A stretch of 64,000 bases of DNA from contig NZ_CAMGYZ010000016.1 in assembly GCF_946151055.1 (NCBI RefSeq), positions 1 to 64,000 of the forward strand, written 5' to 3'. Below the pieces are notes generated by a model that made no database searches, had not been told where the DNA came from, and worked only from the letters and a program-made list of their open reading frames with translations. How positions within the stretch are numbered: position 1 is the first letter of the stretch; the number at the start of each line of letters is the position of its first letter. This DNA is from Bacillus sp. Marseille-Q3570. GTDB taxonomy: Bacteria; Bacillota; Bacilli; Bacillales; Fictibacillaceae. The translations under genes were made by a program, and so were the position numbers. This document shows positions 43,545 through 52,050 of this stretch, piece by piece.

Positions 43545-46181
43545 CTACAGCGAAGAGGTTTTTCGGTATCTGTCAGCGAATTCGGAACGGTTACGTTTAT
43601 GTTCCTTGAAGAAGCTTTCCACTGAGGTGAATGTATCATAAAGGAACAAAAGGAGATCCCCTGGTTTTGAGGTATCCCATGCTTTCTGGAATGCCCGGAT
43701 TTCATCAAGCTCAATGATCCTACGGCTTGAAGGTAGCTGTTTAGCTAACACTTCATCGAGAATAGCCGCCACTTCCTTCGGTTTCCTGCCGCGCAAGTTC
43801 CCATCTTCTTTTATTACGACAATATCGGTTTCATTCCCGATGATTTCGGCCATATTTCGAATATCTTCATTCAACCTGTCGCCTGGTGCCGAGACAGCAG
43901 TGATCAGCCGTTCACAAGGAATCGCTTTGAGCGTGTTAAAGATGGCTTTGAGACCAGCCGTATTATGTGCATAATCGACGATAATTGTCCTTCCGTCCTG
44001 ATCGATTTTATTGAACCGGCCAGGGCTTTGCAAAAAGTCCGGGAAGAAGGTCAGTGCTTTCTTGCGCAGCATTTCCTGAGATACACCTAGCAAATGAGCA
44101 GATGCCAATGCTTGCAATAGATTGCTTATATTATGCTTAGCGTACCCATTAAAAGTAATTGGGATCTCAGCATACTTCATAAAACGCTCTGACTTACCGT
44201 CTTTTTCGTAGAATATCCAGTCACCCTGGACATACCAGCATTCCTCCTTGTTTTCACGGTGCTTACGTAAATAAGCATTATTTTCATCTAATGAAGTGAA
44301 AACAACAGCACCACCAGTATAATCCTTCATCTCTGCCACCGCGTTATCGTCAGCATTCAAGATGCAAAAGCCATCTGGATGGACGACTTCTGGAATCAAT
44401 CGTTTCAGCTTCCGGAGCTCTTCGATCGTCTCGATTCCATCCAATCCTAAGTGGTCTTCTGAAACATTCGTGACGATCCCGACATCGCAATAGCGGAAGG
44501 CTGTCCCTTCGCGAAGCATACCGCCTCGAGCAGTTTCAAGAACGGCGGCATCGACTTCAGGGTGATGAAGGACTTTCCGGGCGCTGACTGGACCGCTGCA
44601 ATCTCCTTTATCGATACAACGATTACCAATATAGACACCGTCCGAATGAGCCATCCCGATCGTTTTTCCTTTTTGCTGTAGGAAGTGTGAAATCAGCCTT
44701 ACTGTTGTGGTCTTCCCATTTGTTCCTGTTACAGCAACGGTAGGGATGGCTGCTTCCTCTCTACTTTTAAAAAGGTAATCGACGATTGCTCCGCCGACAT
44801 CCCTGGGAATCCCTGAACTCGGATAATGATGCATCCGGATCCCTGGCGCTGCGTTCACTTCAAGAACTGCGGCACATCCCGGCCGGTACTCAGCTGTTAT
44901 ATCCTGGATGATCATATCGACCCCTGCAATATCCAATCCGATCGCTCGTGCGGAGGTTTCTGCAATCTCCTTGTAAGAACGGTGTATTTTATCGGTTACA
45001 TCAATTGCCAGGCCACCTGTCGATAGGTTGGCATTTCCTAAGACGTTAACGATTCGGCCCTTGTCGAGGATCGAATCAAGATTCAAATGTGCCTGGCGAA
45101 GATAATTTTCGACAGACTCATTGATTGGGATTTTCGTCATCGGTTTTTCATGGCCATCACCGCGTAATGGATTTTCATTTTCTTTTTCAATCAAAGTTCT
45201 TATTGAATCATTTCCATTACCAACAACATATGGGGGAAGGCGTAAACTTGCTGCGATGAGTCGACCATCAACAACAGTAAAACGATAATCGTCCCCAGTA
45301 TAATAGCGCTCAAGGATCACTTTATCCGTATCTTTATGATGGTTATAAGCAGCAATCAACTCTTCTTCTGTATTGATATTCGTCAAAACCCCCTGCCCTT
45401 GATGGCCATCGACCGGCTTGAGGACGAGTGGATATTCGAGATTTTTTGCTTCCTGAAGCAGTTCCGTCTCTGAGGAGATGACACAACCCTCTGGAACAGG
45501 AATACAAACATCTTCAAGTAGGGATTTCGTCATCACTTTATCGCAAGCGTACTCGACTGCCAGAAAAGAAGCCTGGCTGGACATTGTTGCTTCCATCCGT
45601 TTTTGCTTCCGCCCAGTCCCGAGTCTTAGAATACTGTCATTTTTGAGTTGCTCGACCGGAATTTTACGTTCATAGGCAGCTTTAAAGATAGCCTCTGTAC
45701 TTGGACCTAGCTTATGGGCATAATAAAGCTGCTCGACTTTTTTCACATAAGGGTCGATAGAAACAGGTTGTCCTTCAAGAATATGATTGACGATTTCCAT
45801 TGCCGCTTCAAAAGCATAATAGCCTGACTCTTTTTCCTCATAACGGTACGTCACATAGTAAATGCCTTCCCGTTCACTTGTGATCGTTTTTCCTCTTTTC
45901 ACTCCACTACCTGCTAGCGATTGCAGCTCGATTGCCATATGTTCAAGGATATGCCCCATCCAGGTTCCTTCACGTAAGCGTTCGACAAACCCGCCTTCAT
46001 AGCCTCGGGAGCATGTATGTGTATTCAGAGTAGGCATGACTTCCAATAGCGTATCAGTGAATCCAGGAATTTTATTGGATGGCATGTCTTCAAGTTCTTC
46101 AATATCCAACTCAAGCCAAATGGTCGGTTTATAGCTATAATAGTTTGGCCCAGAAAGAAATTTCACTTTATTGATTTTCAT
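43545..46181 (-). CDS. cphA: Cyanophycin synthetase
   Basis: 878 residues, normal for CphA1. An N-terminal domain (about 1-160) precedes an ATP-grasp domain (about 215-470; LKPVDGHQGQGVL, VLEVNAAPGIRMHHYPSSG) and a Mur-ligase-like domain with P-loop GTNGKTTT (about 490) and NVSEDHLGLDGI. It polymerises aspartate and arginine into multi-L-arginyl-poly-L-aspartate. Both ATP sites look intact. Operon with cphB, whose stop it overlaps by 4 bases. Confidence 0.95.
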   Translation of the reverse strand: MKINKVKFLSGPNYYSYKPTIWLELDIEELEDMPSNKIPGFTDTLLEVMPTLNTHTCSRGYEGGFVERLREGTWMGHILEHMAIELQSLAGSGVKRGKTITSEREGIYYVTYRYEEKESGYYAFEAAMEIVNHILEGQPVSIDPYVKKVEQLYYAHKLGPSTEAIFKAAYERKIPVEQLKNDSILRLGTGRKQKRMEATMSSQASFLAVEYACDKVMTKSLLEDVCIPVPEGCVISSETELLQEAKNLEYPLVLKPVDGHQGQGVLTNINTEEELIAAYNHHKDTDKVILERYYTGDDYRFTVVDGRLIAASLRLPPYVVGNGNDSIRTLIEKENENPLRGDGHEKPMTKIPINESVENYLRQAHLNLDSILDKGRIVNVLGNANLSTGGLAIDVTDKIHRSYKEIAETSARAIGLDIAGVDMIIQDITAEYRPGCAAVLEVNAAPGIRMHHYPSSGIPRDVGGAIVDYLFKSREEAAIPTVAVTGTNGKTTTVRLISHFLQQKGKTIGMAHSDGVYIGNRCIDKGDCSGPVSARKVLHHPEVDAAVLETARGGMLREGTAFRYCDVGIVTNVSEDHLGLDGIETIEELRKLKRLIPEVVHPDGFCILNADDNAVAEMKDYTGGAVVFTSLDENNAYLRKHRENKEECWYVQGDWIFYEKDGKSERFMKYAEIPITFNGYAKHNISNLLQALASAHLLGVSQEMLRKKALTFFPDFLQSPGRFNKIDQDGRTIIVDYAHNTAGLKAIFNTLKAIPCERLITAVSAPGDRLNEDIRNMAEIIGNETDIVVIKEDGNLRGRKPKEVAAILDEVLAKQLPSSRRIIELDEIRAFQKAWDTSKPGDLLLFLYDTFTSVESFFKEHKRNRSEFADRYRKTSSL

Positions 46182-47005
46182 TGGGCAGATCCCTTCTCTT
46201 TCTTGATTAACTTTCGGTTTTCCAAGTCAAATTGATAGCCTTTTGCAATCGAATGCAGTTGTACACCTGTAATCGTAACTTCATCACTTTCGGCTTCATC
46301 GGCAATATCGACAAATGAAAGTTTGCAACCATCAATTACAGTTACTGAGTGTTCTCCAATCACTTCAAAATACTTACCGCCATCCTTGACCCAAATGGCT
46401 GTATTCTCATCAATTCCGACTCCAATAACCTGAGGGTTTTGCGCAATGGCATATAATAGACGGCCAAAGCGGGCTCTCTGTGAAAAGTGCTGGTCGATGA
46501 CGACATCTTCGAGGAATCCAAACCCCACACCAATTTCGACGTGGACTTTATCATGCTTCAGCTTGGTCTTTCCTGACACGATCATATGTCTACTCATAAT
46601 CGCTGCTCCCGCACTCGTACCTGCAATGATCATTCCGTTTTGCCAGGCTTTTTGGACTTCTTTGAAAAAAGTGGTACCGCCAATGATACTCGATAATCGA
46701 TTCTGGTCCCCACCAGTGATGAAAAGAGCTGACAGCTCATTGACCTGTCTCGTGAATGATTCTTCTTCAGCTTTTTCGCGGGTATCAATATGTAATAGAT
46801 CCACCTTAGAGGCACCTAGCTTCAAAAAAATCTCCCGGTATTCTCCACCTACTTCTTCTGGATATCCAGTTGGAGTCGTAAGAATACCAATTGTGCCACC
46901 GCTAGCTTTCGTGTCTTCAACGAAGATCGACAAGACTTCCAAATCGCCTTCCTTATCTTCATTCCCTCCGATGATGAATAAGTCCCCGCTGCCTTTGATT
47001 GTCAC
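46178..47005 (-). CDS. cphB: Cyanophycinase
   Basis: 275 residues, peptidase family S51. The nucleophile is S131 in IAGTSAGAA; GGDQNRL and DQHFSQRARFGRL are also conserved. It cleaves cyanophycin to beta-Asp-Arg dipeptides. Start GTG at 47005. Having synthesis and breakdown genes in one operon, breakdown first, is the common arrangement. Confidence 0.94.
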   Translation of the reverse strand: MTIKGSGDLFIIGGNEDKEGDLEVLSIFVEDTKASGGTIGILTTPTGYPEEVGGEYREIFLKLGASKVDLLHIDTREKAEEESFTRQVNELSALFITGGDQNRLSSIIGGTTFFKEVQKAWQNGMIIAGTSAGAAIMSRHMIVSGKTKLKHDKVHVEIGVGFGFLEDVVIDQHFSQRARFGRLLYAIAQNPQVIGVGIDENTAIWVKDGGKYFEVIGEHSVTVIDGCKLSFVDIADEAESDEVTITGVQLHSIAKGYQFDLENRKLIKKEKGSAQ

Positions 47006-47070
47006 GCTTCATCTCACCCTTTAATATGAAGTGATATCTTATACCCAAATTTTGGGCGCGCAAAACCGAA

Positions 47071-47107
47071 AAATCACCCACTTTTCAAAATGAGTGATTT
47101 TTACTAG
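47071..47107. terminator. Hairpin in the leader region of cphBA
   Basis: AAAAATCAC and GTGATTTTT (within 47071-47106) form a hairpin with T-runs on both strands. No gene ends here on the minus strand, so for cphB it could be an attenuator-like element. The near-palindrome CCCAAATTTTGGG (47043-47055) lies downstream towards cphB. Confidence 0.45.
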
Positions 47108-47226
47108 TTTATTCAATTTTTCCTAATCTTATACACATGCATTAGGTACAGTAAATTAACGGGAGTTTGTAAGGTTATTGAGCATGTAAAGTGGTACAAT
47201 GTTGGCAGATGAGGTGAAGCTTTACT

Positions 47227-47730
47227 ATGTCAAACAGGGCTATGCGTTTTTTGTATCGATTGAATGTTTATCAAAGCACAATTATTCTTACCTTGCTTTC
47301 CATACCGTGGCTTCTCTACTTATTGATGCAGCCAAGGACAATTTCAACAGCCTTTCATTGGGCTTATACGGCTTTGATTTATTTTATCCTCTCATTCATT
47401 CTTTATCTTTTTTTACAATGGATAAGCCGGTCGGGAAGGTCTGGTTTTCGCAAAAAGTTAGTTACTTTCACTCGGATATACATACGATTCCATGTCGCTG
47501 CTGCCCTCCTGGGAGTAACATCACTTCTGATGCATGTGGTAATCATGGTGCAATTCGGATTGATGTGGTCAAGGGAAGGAATATCCGGAATGATCGCCAT
47601 CGGGGGTCTTTCCGCCCTACTTTTAACAGGTTATCTTCGGAAGCGGAAATCATCCGGCAAGCGTCGTAGATTCCACCGCTATGCAGCTTATCTTTTTTTG
47701 TTTTTCGTACTTATCCATATGATGCTCTGA
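47227..47730 (+). CDS. Small four-helix membrane protein with two H-X13-H pairs (heme b candidate)
   Basis: 167 residues, about four to five membrane helices. The helix beginning RFHVAAALLG has histidines 14 apart (H-X13-H), and the C-terminal helix FHRYAAYLFLFFVLIH has the same spacing. This is the bis-heme pattern of ferric reductase/cytochrome b561-type transmembrane domains, but no flavin or NAD domain is attached. Function unknown; an electron-transfer subunit is inferred. ATG at 47227 after GAGGTGAAG. Confidence 0.75.
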   Translation: MSNRAMRFLYRLNVYQSTIILTLLSIPWLLYLLMQPRTISTAFHWAYTALIYFILSFILYLFLQWISRSGRSGFRKKLVTFTRIYIRFHVAAALLGVTSLLMHVVIMVQFGLMWSREGISGMIAIGGLSALLLTGYLRKRKSSGKRRRFHRYAAYLFLFFVLIHMML

Positions 47731-47867
47731 AAATTTAACGGATACTTTTGAATTGTTGTTAAATTGATTTCGGTTTCTTAAGCGAAATTCGCGACAATAG
47801 AGCGTTTACCACGACACTCCTGCGGGAAAAGCGAGCCAGGGCGAGAAACAAAGAGCCATGATTAAAG

Positions 47868-48058
47868 TTAACAGACATCAGAGCCGTTATTTGTGACAAA
47901 ACCGCTGTTTCTGAAACTTTAACGGACACCACAGCCGTTATTTGTGAACAAAGCAGCTGATTTCCTTTTATATTTGCGAAATAAGGTCCCTGATGTCCGT
48001 TAAGTTTGTAAATTTCCATCATATTGGCCAAATAACGTCTCCTGTGTCCGTTAACGGG
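47868..48058. repeat. GGACAC-type intergenic repeat cluster 3
   Basis: Direct copies AACAGACATCAGAGCCGTTA (from 47869) and AACGGACACCACAGCCGTTA (from 47923), and inverted copies ending CCTGATGTCCGTTAA (about 47990-48003) and ATAACGTCTCCTGTGTCCGT (about 48032-48051). It occupies most of the 437-base gap between the convergent membrane-protein gene and nadE. Confidence 0.8.
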
Positions 48059-48110
48059 GTAGTACAACTCGGTTAGGGAGTGAATTTCGAAGTCATTACA
48101 GCTTTTTTAA

Positions 48111-48150
48111 TTTAAAAACCACGGAAAGAATATAAATTCTCCGTGGTTTT
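48111..48150 (-). terminator. Terminator of nadE
   Basis: On the minus strand AAAACCACGGA (48140-48150) pairs with TCCGTGGTTTT (48115-48125), followed by T residues. Confidence 0.85.
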
Positions 48151-48167
48151 CTCTGCTTATCAACTAT

Positions 48168-48992
48168 TCAGCTTTTCCACCAGTCATCGTATAGGGTAAC
48201 TTCTCCTTCACGCTTATGACGGGTTTTCAAATAATGGTTTTCAAGGGTATTCTTTGCCTCTGGATCAATTTCTTTACCCTCTAAATAGTCATCAATCTGT
48301 TCATAGGTAATACCAAGTGCTTCTTCATCCGGTAGTCCAGGACGGTCATCCTCAAGATCCGCAGTAGGGACTTTCGTATATAGCGCTTCAGGAGAACCCA
48401 TCTGTTTCAACAGCATTTTTCCTTGCCTCTTGTTCAGACCGAATAATGGGGCAATATCACATGCACCATCGCCATGCTTCGTGAAGAAACCTGTTACTGC
48501 TTCTGCACCATGATCGGTTCCAATCACCAGAAGATTATGATGCGCTGCAAGATCATACTGGACCTTCATACGTTCACGCGCTTTCGTATTCCCTTTCAAA
48601 AAGTCACTCAGTTCTTCTCCTATGCCTTCCCTGAACGCACGATACGAAGCATCGACAGCTTCCTTTATATTGAAGGTTACGGTTTGATCTGGACCGATGA
48701 ACTCAAGGGCTTTTTGCGCGTCATCCTCATCCTTTTGCACGCCATAAGGCAGCCGCATTGCTATGAACGTGTAGTTCTCTCCCGTTTCTTCACGTAATTG
48801 TCCAACAGCGATTTGGGCAAGTTTCCCAGCAAGAGTAGAGTCTTGTCCACCGCTGATTCCGAGGACATAGCCTTTCATTCCAGTCTTTCTCGCATATTCC
48901 TTTAAAAAGTCGACGCGTCGTTCAATTTCTTGTTCAGGTAAAATGCTTGGTTTTATGTGTAATTCCTTAATGATTTCATTTTGTAAACTCAC
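48168..48992 (-). CDS. nadE: Ammonia-dependent NAD synthetase
   Basis: 274 residues. PP-loop motif [17 protein letters not shown], later [19 protein letters not shown] and the ending DDWWKS match Bacillus NadE. It turns nicotinate adenine dinucleotide, ATP and ammonia into NAD. GTG at 48990-48992 follows GGAGGG at 6-7 bases and gives the length of the B. subtilis enzyme; the 14-codon upstream extension is dropped. Confidence 0.96.
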   Translation of the reverse strand: MSLQNEIIKELHIKPSILPEQEIERRVDFLKEYARKTGMKGYVLGISGGQDSTLAGKLAQIAVGQLREETGENYTFIAMRLPYGVQKDEDDAQKALEFIGPDQTVTFNIKEAVDASYRAFREGIGEELSDFLKGNTKARERMKVQYDLAAHHNLLVIGTDHGAEAVTGFFTKHGDGACDIAPLFGLNKRQGKMLLKQMGSPEALYTKVPTADLEDDRPGLPDEEALGITYEQIDDYLEGKEIDPEAKNTLENHYLKTRHKREGEVTLYDDWWKS

Positions 48993-49151
48993 ACTTTTCC
49001 CTCCATAAAGAATATTGAAGTCTACAGATACCATACCCTATTATGTCTCCTATACACGGCAACCGCGACTTTCAGCCTATAAAAAGGTTTTCATACATAC
49101 TAGCAGTAGGTTTGGACGCCGCATAACTGGTCCATATGTATCATGAGAAAT

Positions 49152-49179
49152 TTTACCAATAATGATAGAATTGTATAAA
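49152..49179 (+). promoter_or_regulatory. Candidate promoter of the small toxin gene
   Basis: TTTACC (49152-49157) and TATAAA (49174-49179) are 16 bases apart. Transcription from here would include the 5' arm CTCAAGGACGGTC at 49197-49209. Confidence 0.45.
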
Positions 49180-49239
49180 TACGATAAGTTTCGGTACTCA
49201 AGGACGGTCGGCACTACACTCGAAAGGGGTGGTGTAATA

Positions 49240-49323
49240 ATGACGGTATTTCAAACGTTGATGGTTACCATCTCGTTTGCCACGTTGATTATCAGCGTAT
49301 TGTCATTCCCGTATAAAAAATAG
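49240..49323 (+). CDS. Holin-like/type I toxin micropeptide, 27 residues
   Basis: 27 codons: MTVFQTLMVTISFATLIISV then LSFPYKK. One hydrophobic membrane helix with a short charged end, preceded by AAAGGGGTGG. This is the form of the putative holin-like toxins and of Fst/Ldr-type type I toxins. The mRNA has a 13-bp perfect 5'-3' complementarity around the gene (49197-49209 with 49323-49335), and a 3' region typical of such loci. An antisense RNA antitoxin would be expected but cannot be seen directly. Confidence 0.75.
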   Translation: MTVFQTLMVTISFATLIISVLSFPYKK

Positions 49324-49434
49324 ACCGTCCTTGAGCTGCTCACTTTAGGTCACGGTCTACTCTAGTCCAAGCCGGTCCCCTTGAGGGAAAAGCTTATCGT
49401 ATGATACGCAGGTGTTCGCAGCACCTGCGTTTTC
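49321..49434 (+). ncRNA. Structured 3' region and terminator of the toxin locus
   Basis: TAGACCGT (49321-49328) pairs with ACGGTCTA further down (about 49353-49361), competing with pairing of GACCGTCCTTGAG (49323-49335) to the 5' leader. A strong terminator, CGCAGGTG (49407-49414) / CACCTGCG (49422-49429) plus TTTT, closes the locus. The segment AAGCCGGTCCCCTTGAGGG is the sort of element seen in holin-like toxin loci, where an antisense RNA overlaps. The rest up to 49574 shows no gene. Confidence 0.5.
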
Positions 49435-49574
49435 ATTTTCTAAAAACCTTTTTTTATTATAACACCACTATCTCAGGTTGTCATCGCAAAAATCAACAGT
49501 TTCTGAAAATTGTAACTATCTTGTAATCCGCGATCAAGAATCACACAAAAACATTATATGTCTTCATTCAGAAT

Positions 49575-49961
49575 TTAGACGCTGGATTTATCCATACATG
49601 CAATCAGTCGTTTCTCGATATCCTCTGCCATATCGGTGATTTGTGCATCGTCGACCATCGTTACGAGGGATGTCGGTTTTGGCATTCCGATCTTCGTCAC
49701 GCCATCATCTTCATAAACAACCATTTTACACGGCAGGAAATAGCCGACCATTACATTTTGATTCAAAACACGTTGCGCTTCCTTCGGGTTACACACTTCT
49801 AAAATCCTGAAATCTCTGTCGAATTCTAGTCCTTTGTTGTTCAAGGTATTCTTCAGATCAAAGTTCCATAGAACCCCGAAGTGCTCTTCCTTCAATTGCT
49901 TTTCCAATGTTTCGCAAGCTTCATCGATCGATTGATTTGTTTTTACCGTATAATGAAACAT
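49575..49961 (-). CDS. DUF302 family protein
   Basis: 128 residues, matching DUF302 (KTNQSIDEACETLEKQLKEE, FRILEVCNPKEAQRVLNQN, GYFLPCKMVVYED, PTSLV). Two cysteines in VCNPK and LPCK are typical. DUF302 proteins are often found with sulfur and persulfide genes. A CstR-like palindrome (50001-50016) 40 bases upstream suggests membership of the CstR regulon. Confidence 0.85.
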   Translation of the reverse strand: MFHYTVKTNQSIDEACETLEKQLKEEHFGVLWNFDLKNTLNNKGLEFDRDFRILEVCNPKEAQRVLNQNVMVGYFLPCKMVVYEDDGVTKIGMPKPTSLVTMVDDAQITDMAEDIEKRLIACMDKSSV

Positions 49962-50000
49962 CCACTACATCTCCTTTTACTAATTGATTATGGGTTCATT

Positions 50001-50016
50001 ATACCCTGTATCGTAT
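50001..50016. promoter_or_regulatory. CstR-like operator upstream of the DUF302 gene
   Basis: ATACCCTGTATCGTAT, one or two mismatches from the palindrome ATACCCNNNNNGGTAT found around cstR. Confidence 0.55.
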
Positions 50017-50070
50017 TATTCAGTTTCCCTATTTACTTCAAGGTTAAACGATTGATTGTATTCCGGACCT

Positions 50071-50640
50071 TCAATTCATAGTGGCTTTAATGCCATATGT
50101 TTTTCCATCACGATACAGCATTTGACCTTTGAACCCATTTTCTTGCAAGAGTGAAAGAAATCGTTCTGAAGAAATACGCTCATGCGGTGGCGGACCCATC
50201 TCAGGATTTTCTTCAACTTCCCAATCAAGGATAAAAAGCTGTCCACCCTTTATCATAATTCGATTTATTTCTTCAAAAGCCTTCTTTAAATTTGAAATTT
50301 CATGCATGACAAAAGCACTGAAAACCTTGTTGACACTGTTGCCTTCCATGTTGATTGCTTCAAGATCACTCGTTATGAATTCAATATTGGAGACATTTTC
50401 GTCAACCGCATAATCATTCAGCATATTAAGCATTTGAGGTTCGATATCAACTGCGTGTACAGTTGTCACCTTTTTGGCCATGGGAACAGTAAAATACCCA
50501 TTTCCAGCCCCCAAATCTGCGACACTATCAGCCTGCTCCAAATCAAGGTATGCCAGGATTTTTTCTACTGGCAAGAGTTTTTGTCTTTCAGGACTGAACA
50601 ACTTCCCCGCTTTTTCAGGTTTAAAACGCTTATCAGACAT
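50071..50640 (-). CDS. Class I SAM-dependent methyltransferase
   Basis: 189 residues. SAM motif I is VADLGAGNGYFTVP, followed by VDIEPQMLNMLN, and INRIMIKGGQLFILDW. Substrate unknown. ATG at 50638-50640 follows GAGGAGAGG; the upstream 16 codons lack a site. Confidence 0.88.
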   Translation of the reverse strand: MSDKRFKPEKAGKLFSPERQKLLPVEKILAYLDLEQADSVADLGAGNGYFTVPMAKKVTTVHAVDIEPQMLNMLNDYAVDENVSNIEFITSDLEAINMEGNSVNKVFSAFVMHEISNLKKAFEEINRIMIKGGQLFILDWEVEENPEMGPPPHERISSERFLSLLQENGFKGQMLYRDGKTYGIKATMN

Positions 50641-50737
50641 AAGACCTCTCCTCGTTGCAAATTTTTTCAAAACCACATATAATACCAAGTAAACACATAG
50701 GATTTAATTCAACCATAGTGATAGGGGTGAATCTCGA

Positions 50738-50905
50738 ATGAAAACATTACTTCAAGAAAAATGCCCTATATGTGATAAAAGATTGGATTGTTTCAATGAA
50801 GGGTTTATGCGTACAGTAATTATCAAGAGCTGTTCAGAAGGACATTACGAGAAAGTCTTCCACCCAGCCCTTGAAACCTTTATTGAAACTCGTAAAATCA
50901 GCTGA
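50738..50905 (+). CDS. Small zinc-ribbon-like protein, 55 residues
   Basis: [18 protein letters not shown] starts a 55-residue frame with CPIC plus a later C...GH ([12 protein letters not shown]) that could bind zinc. AGGGGTGA precedes the ATG at 7 bases. It is not recognised as a named family. Its last codons overlap the 3' end of the convergent tauE-type gene by 8 bases. Confidence 0.7.
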   Translation: MKTLLQEKCPICDKRLDCFNEGFMRTVIIKSCSEGHYEKVFHPALETFIETRKIS

Positions 50906-51677
50906 ATATATCAAGCCAAATTTTGATTGAAGTTCCGACGATCAAGGCCGCCAAAAACCATTGAAGGATTTTGGTATTGACCTTCTGACCGGTCTTTGCA
51001 CCTAATGGTGAAGCAATCAGACTTGCCACAACCATTACGACCGCAGGAACCAAAAGCACTTGACCGGTTGATATTTTCCCGATTGTGGAACCGATCGAAG
51101 AGATGAATGTGATTGCAAGCGAAGTAGCAATCGTCATCCTTGTCGGTATTTTCAATACGACGAGCATAATCGGTACAAGTATGAATGCTCCAGCAGCGCC
51201 AACGATACCCGCACCGATTCCGACAATCAAAGCCAAGAACGCAGCAAGCCATTTGTTGAACTGCACGTCATCCAACGCCTGGTCATCAAGGCCTTTTTTC
51301 GGGATGAACATCATTATCGCTGCGATGGTCGCAAGAATCCCATACGTAATGTTTATCCCACTTTCGTCTAAGAACCTTGACCCGTAAGCACCGATGAAGC
51401 TCCCGATCAATACAGCGGTACCCATATAGATGATCAGTGGTTTATTTAAGTAACCACCTTTTCGGTATGCCCATACACCACCGATTGTTGCAAAAAATAC
51501 CTGTACTGCACTGATTCCTGAAACTTCATGAGAAGTGAACGCTGCGAATCCCAATAATGGCGGGATATATAAGAGCATCGGATATTTGATGATGGACCCA
51601 CCGATCCCTACCATTCCAGACACATATGAACCGACAAATCCGATTAAGAATATCGTTATGATAAATGCTATATCCAT
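50898..51677 (-). CDS. TauE/SafE family sulfite/sulfur-anion exporter
   Basis: 259 residues with about eight membrane helices and the repeated motif [15 protein letters not shown] / [13 protein letters not shown]. TauE-type transporters of CstR regulons export sulfite or related anions produced from persulfides. ATG at 51675-51677 after AGGAGGAG. Confidence 0.9.
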   Translation of the reverse strand: MDIAFIITIFLIGFVGSYVSGMVGIGGSIIKYPMLLYIPPLLGFAAFTSHEVSGISAVQVFFATIGGVWAYRKGGYLNKPLIIYMGTAVLIGSFIGAYGSRFLDESGINITYGILATIAAIMMFIPKKGLDDQALDDVQFNKWLAAFLALIVGIGAGIVGAAGAFILVPIMLVVLKIPTRMTIATSLAITFISSIGSTIGKISTGQVLLVPAVVMVVASLIASPLGAKTGQKVNTKILQWFLAALIVGTSIKIWLDIFS

Positions 51678-51696
51678 GATTTCTCTCCTCCTAATT

Positions 51697-51759
51697 AAAA
51701 GAAAGCTCAATAAGGGGAATGCATCGGCAGCATTTTACCCATCTTCCCCTTTATTGAGC
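51697..51759 (-). terminator. Terminator after the TusA-like gene
   Basis: On the minus strand GCTCAATAAAGGGGAA (51744-51759) pairs with TTCCCCTTATTGAGC (51705-51719), followed by TTTCTTTT. It separates the TauE gene from the sulfur operon; readthrough or a separate promoter is needed. Confidence 0.8.
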
Positions 51760-51772
51760 CTTCTATTTCTAT

Positions 51773-52000
51773 TTAGGCTTTCTTGACCCAGAACTTGAAC
51801 ACTCCGTCTTCTTCAGTATCTTGTAGAAGTTCGTGTCCACCTGATTTCACCCAAGAAGAAAGGTCGCTTTTTGCCCCTTTATCAGTTGCGTGGATCTCAA
51901 GAACTTGCCCAGAATCGATTTCATCAATCGCCTTTTTTGTTTTGACGATCGGCATTGGACATGCCAATCCTTTTGCATCTAGTACTTTATCTGAATTCAT
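51773..52000 (-). CDS. TusA-like sulfur carrier
   Basis: 75 residues, single TusA/SirA domain. The active cysteine is in AKGLACPMPIVKTKKA (C14). Very similar to the N-terminal domain of the TusA-rhodanese fusion at 53200, so a duplication is likely. Confidence 0.93.
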   Translation of the reverse strand: MNSDKVLDAKGLACPMPIVKTKKAIDEIDSGQVLEIHATDKGAKSDLSSWVKSGGHELLQDTEEDGVFKFWVKKA

Positions 52001-52050
52001 TTATAAAACCTCCTGATTATATAGTCTTCTGAAAAGACTGTTTCGCCAAA

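Noticed and set aside
47199-47669. 156-codon plus-strand ORF in another frame of the heme-type membrane protein
   Set aside because: The alternative frame at 47227 has a ribosome site, clean membrane helices and histidine pairs; this one has neither membrane pattern nor site.
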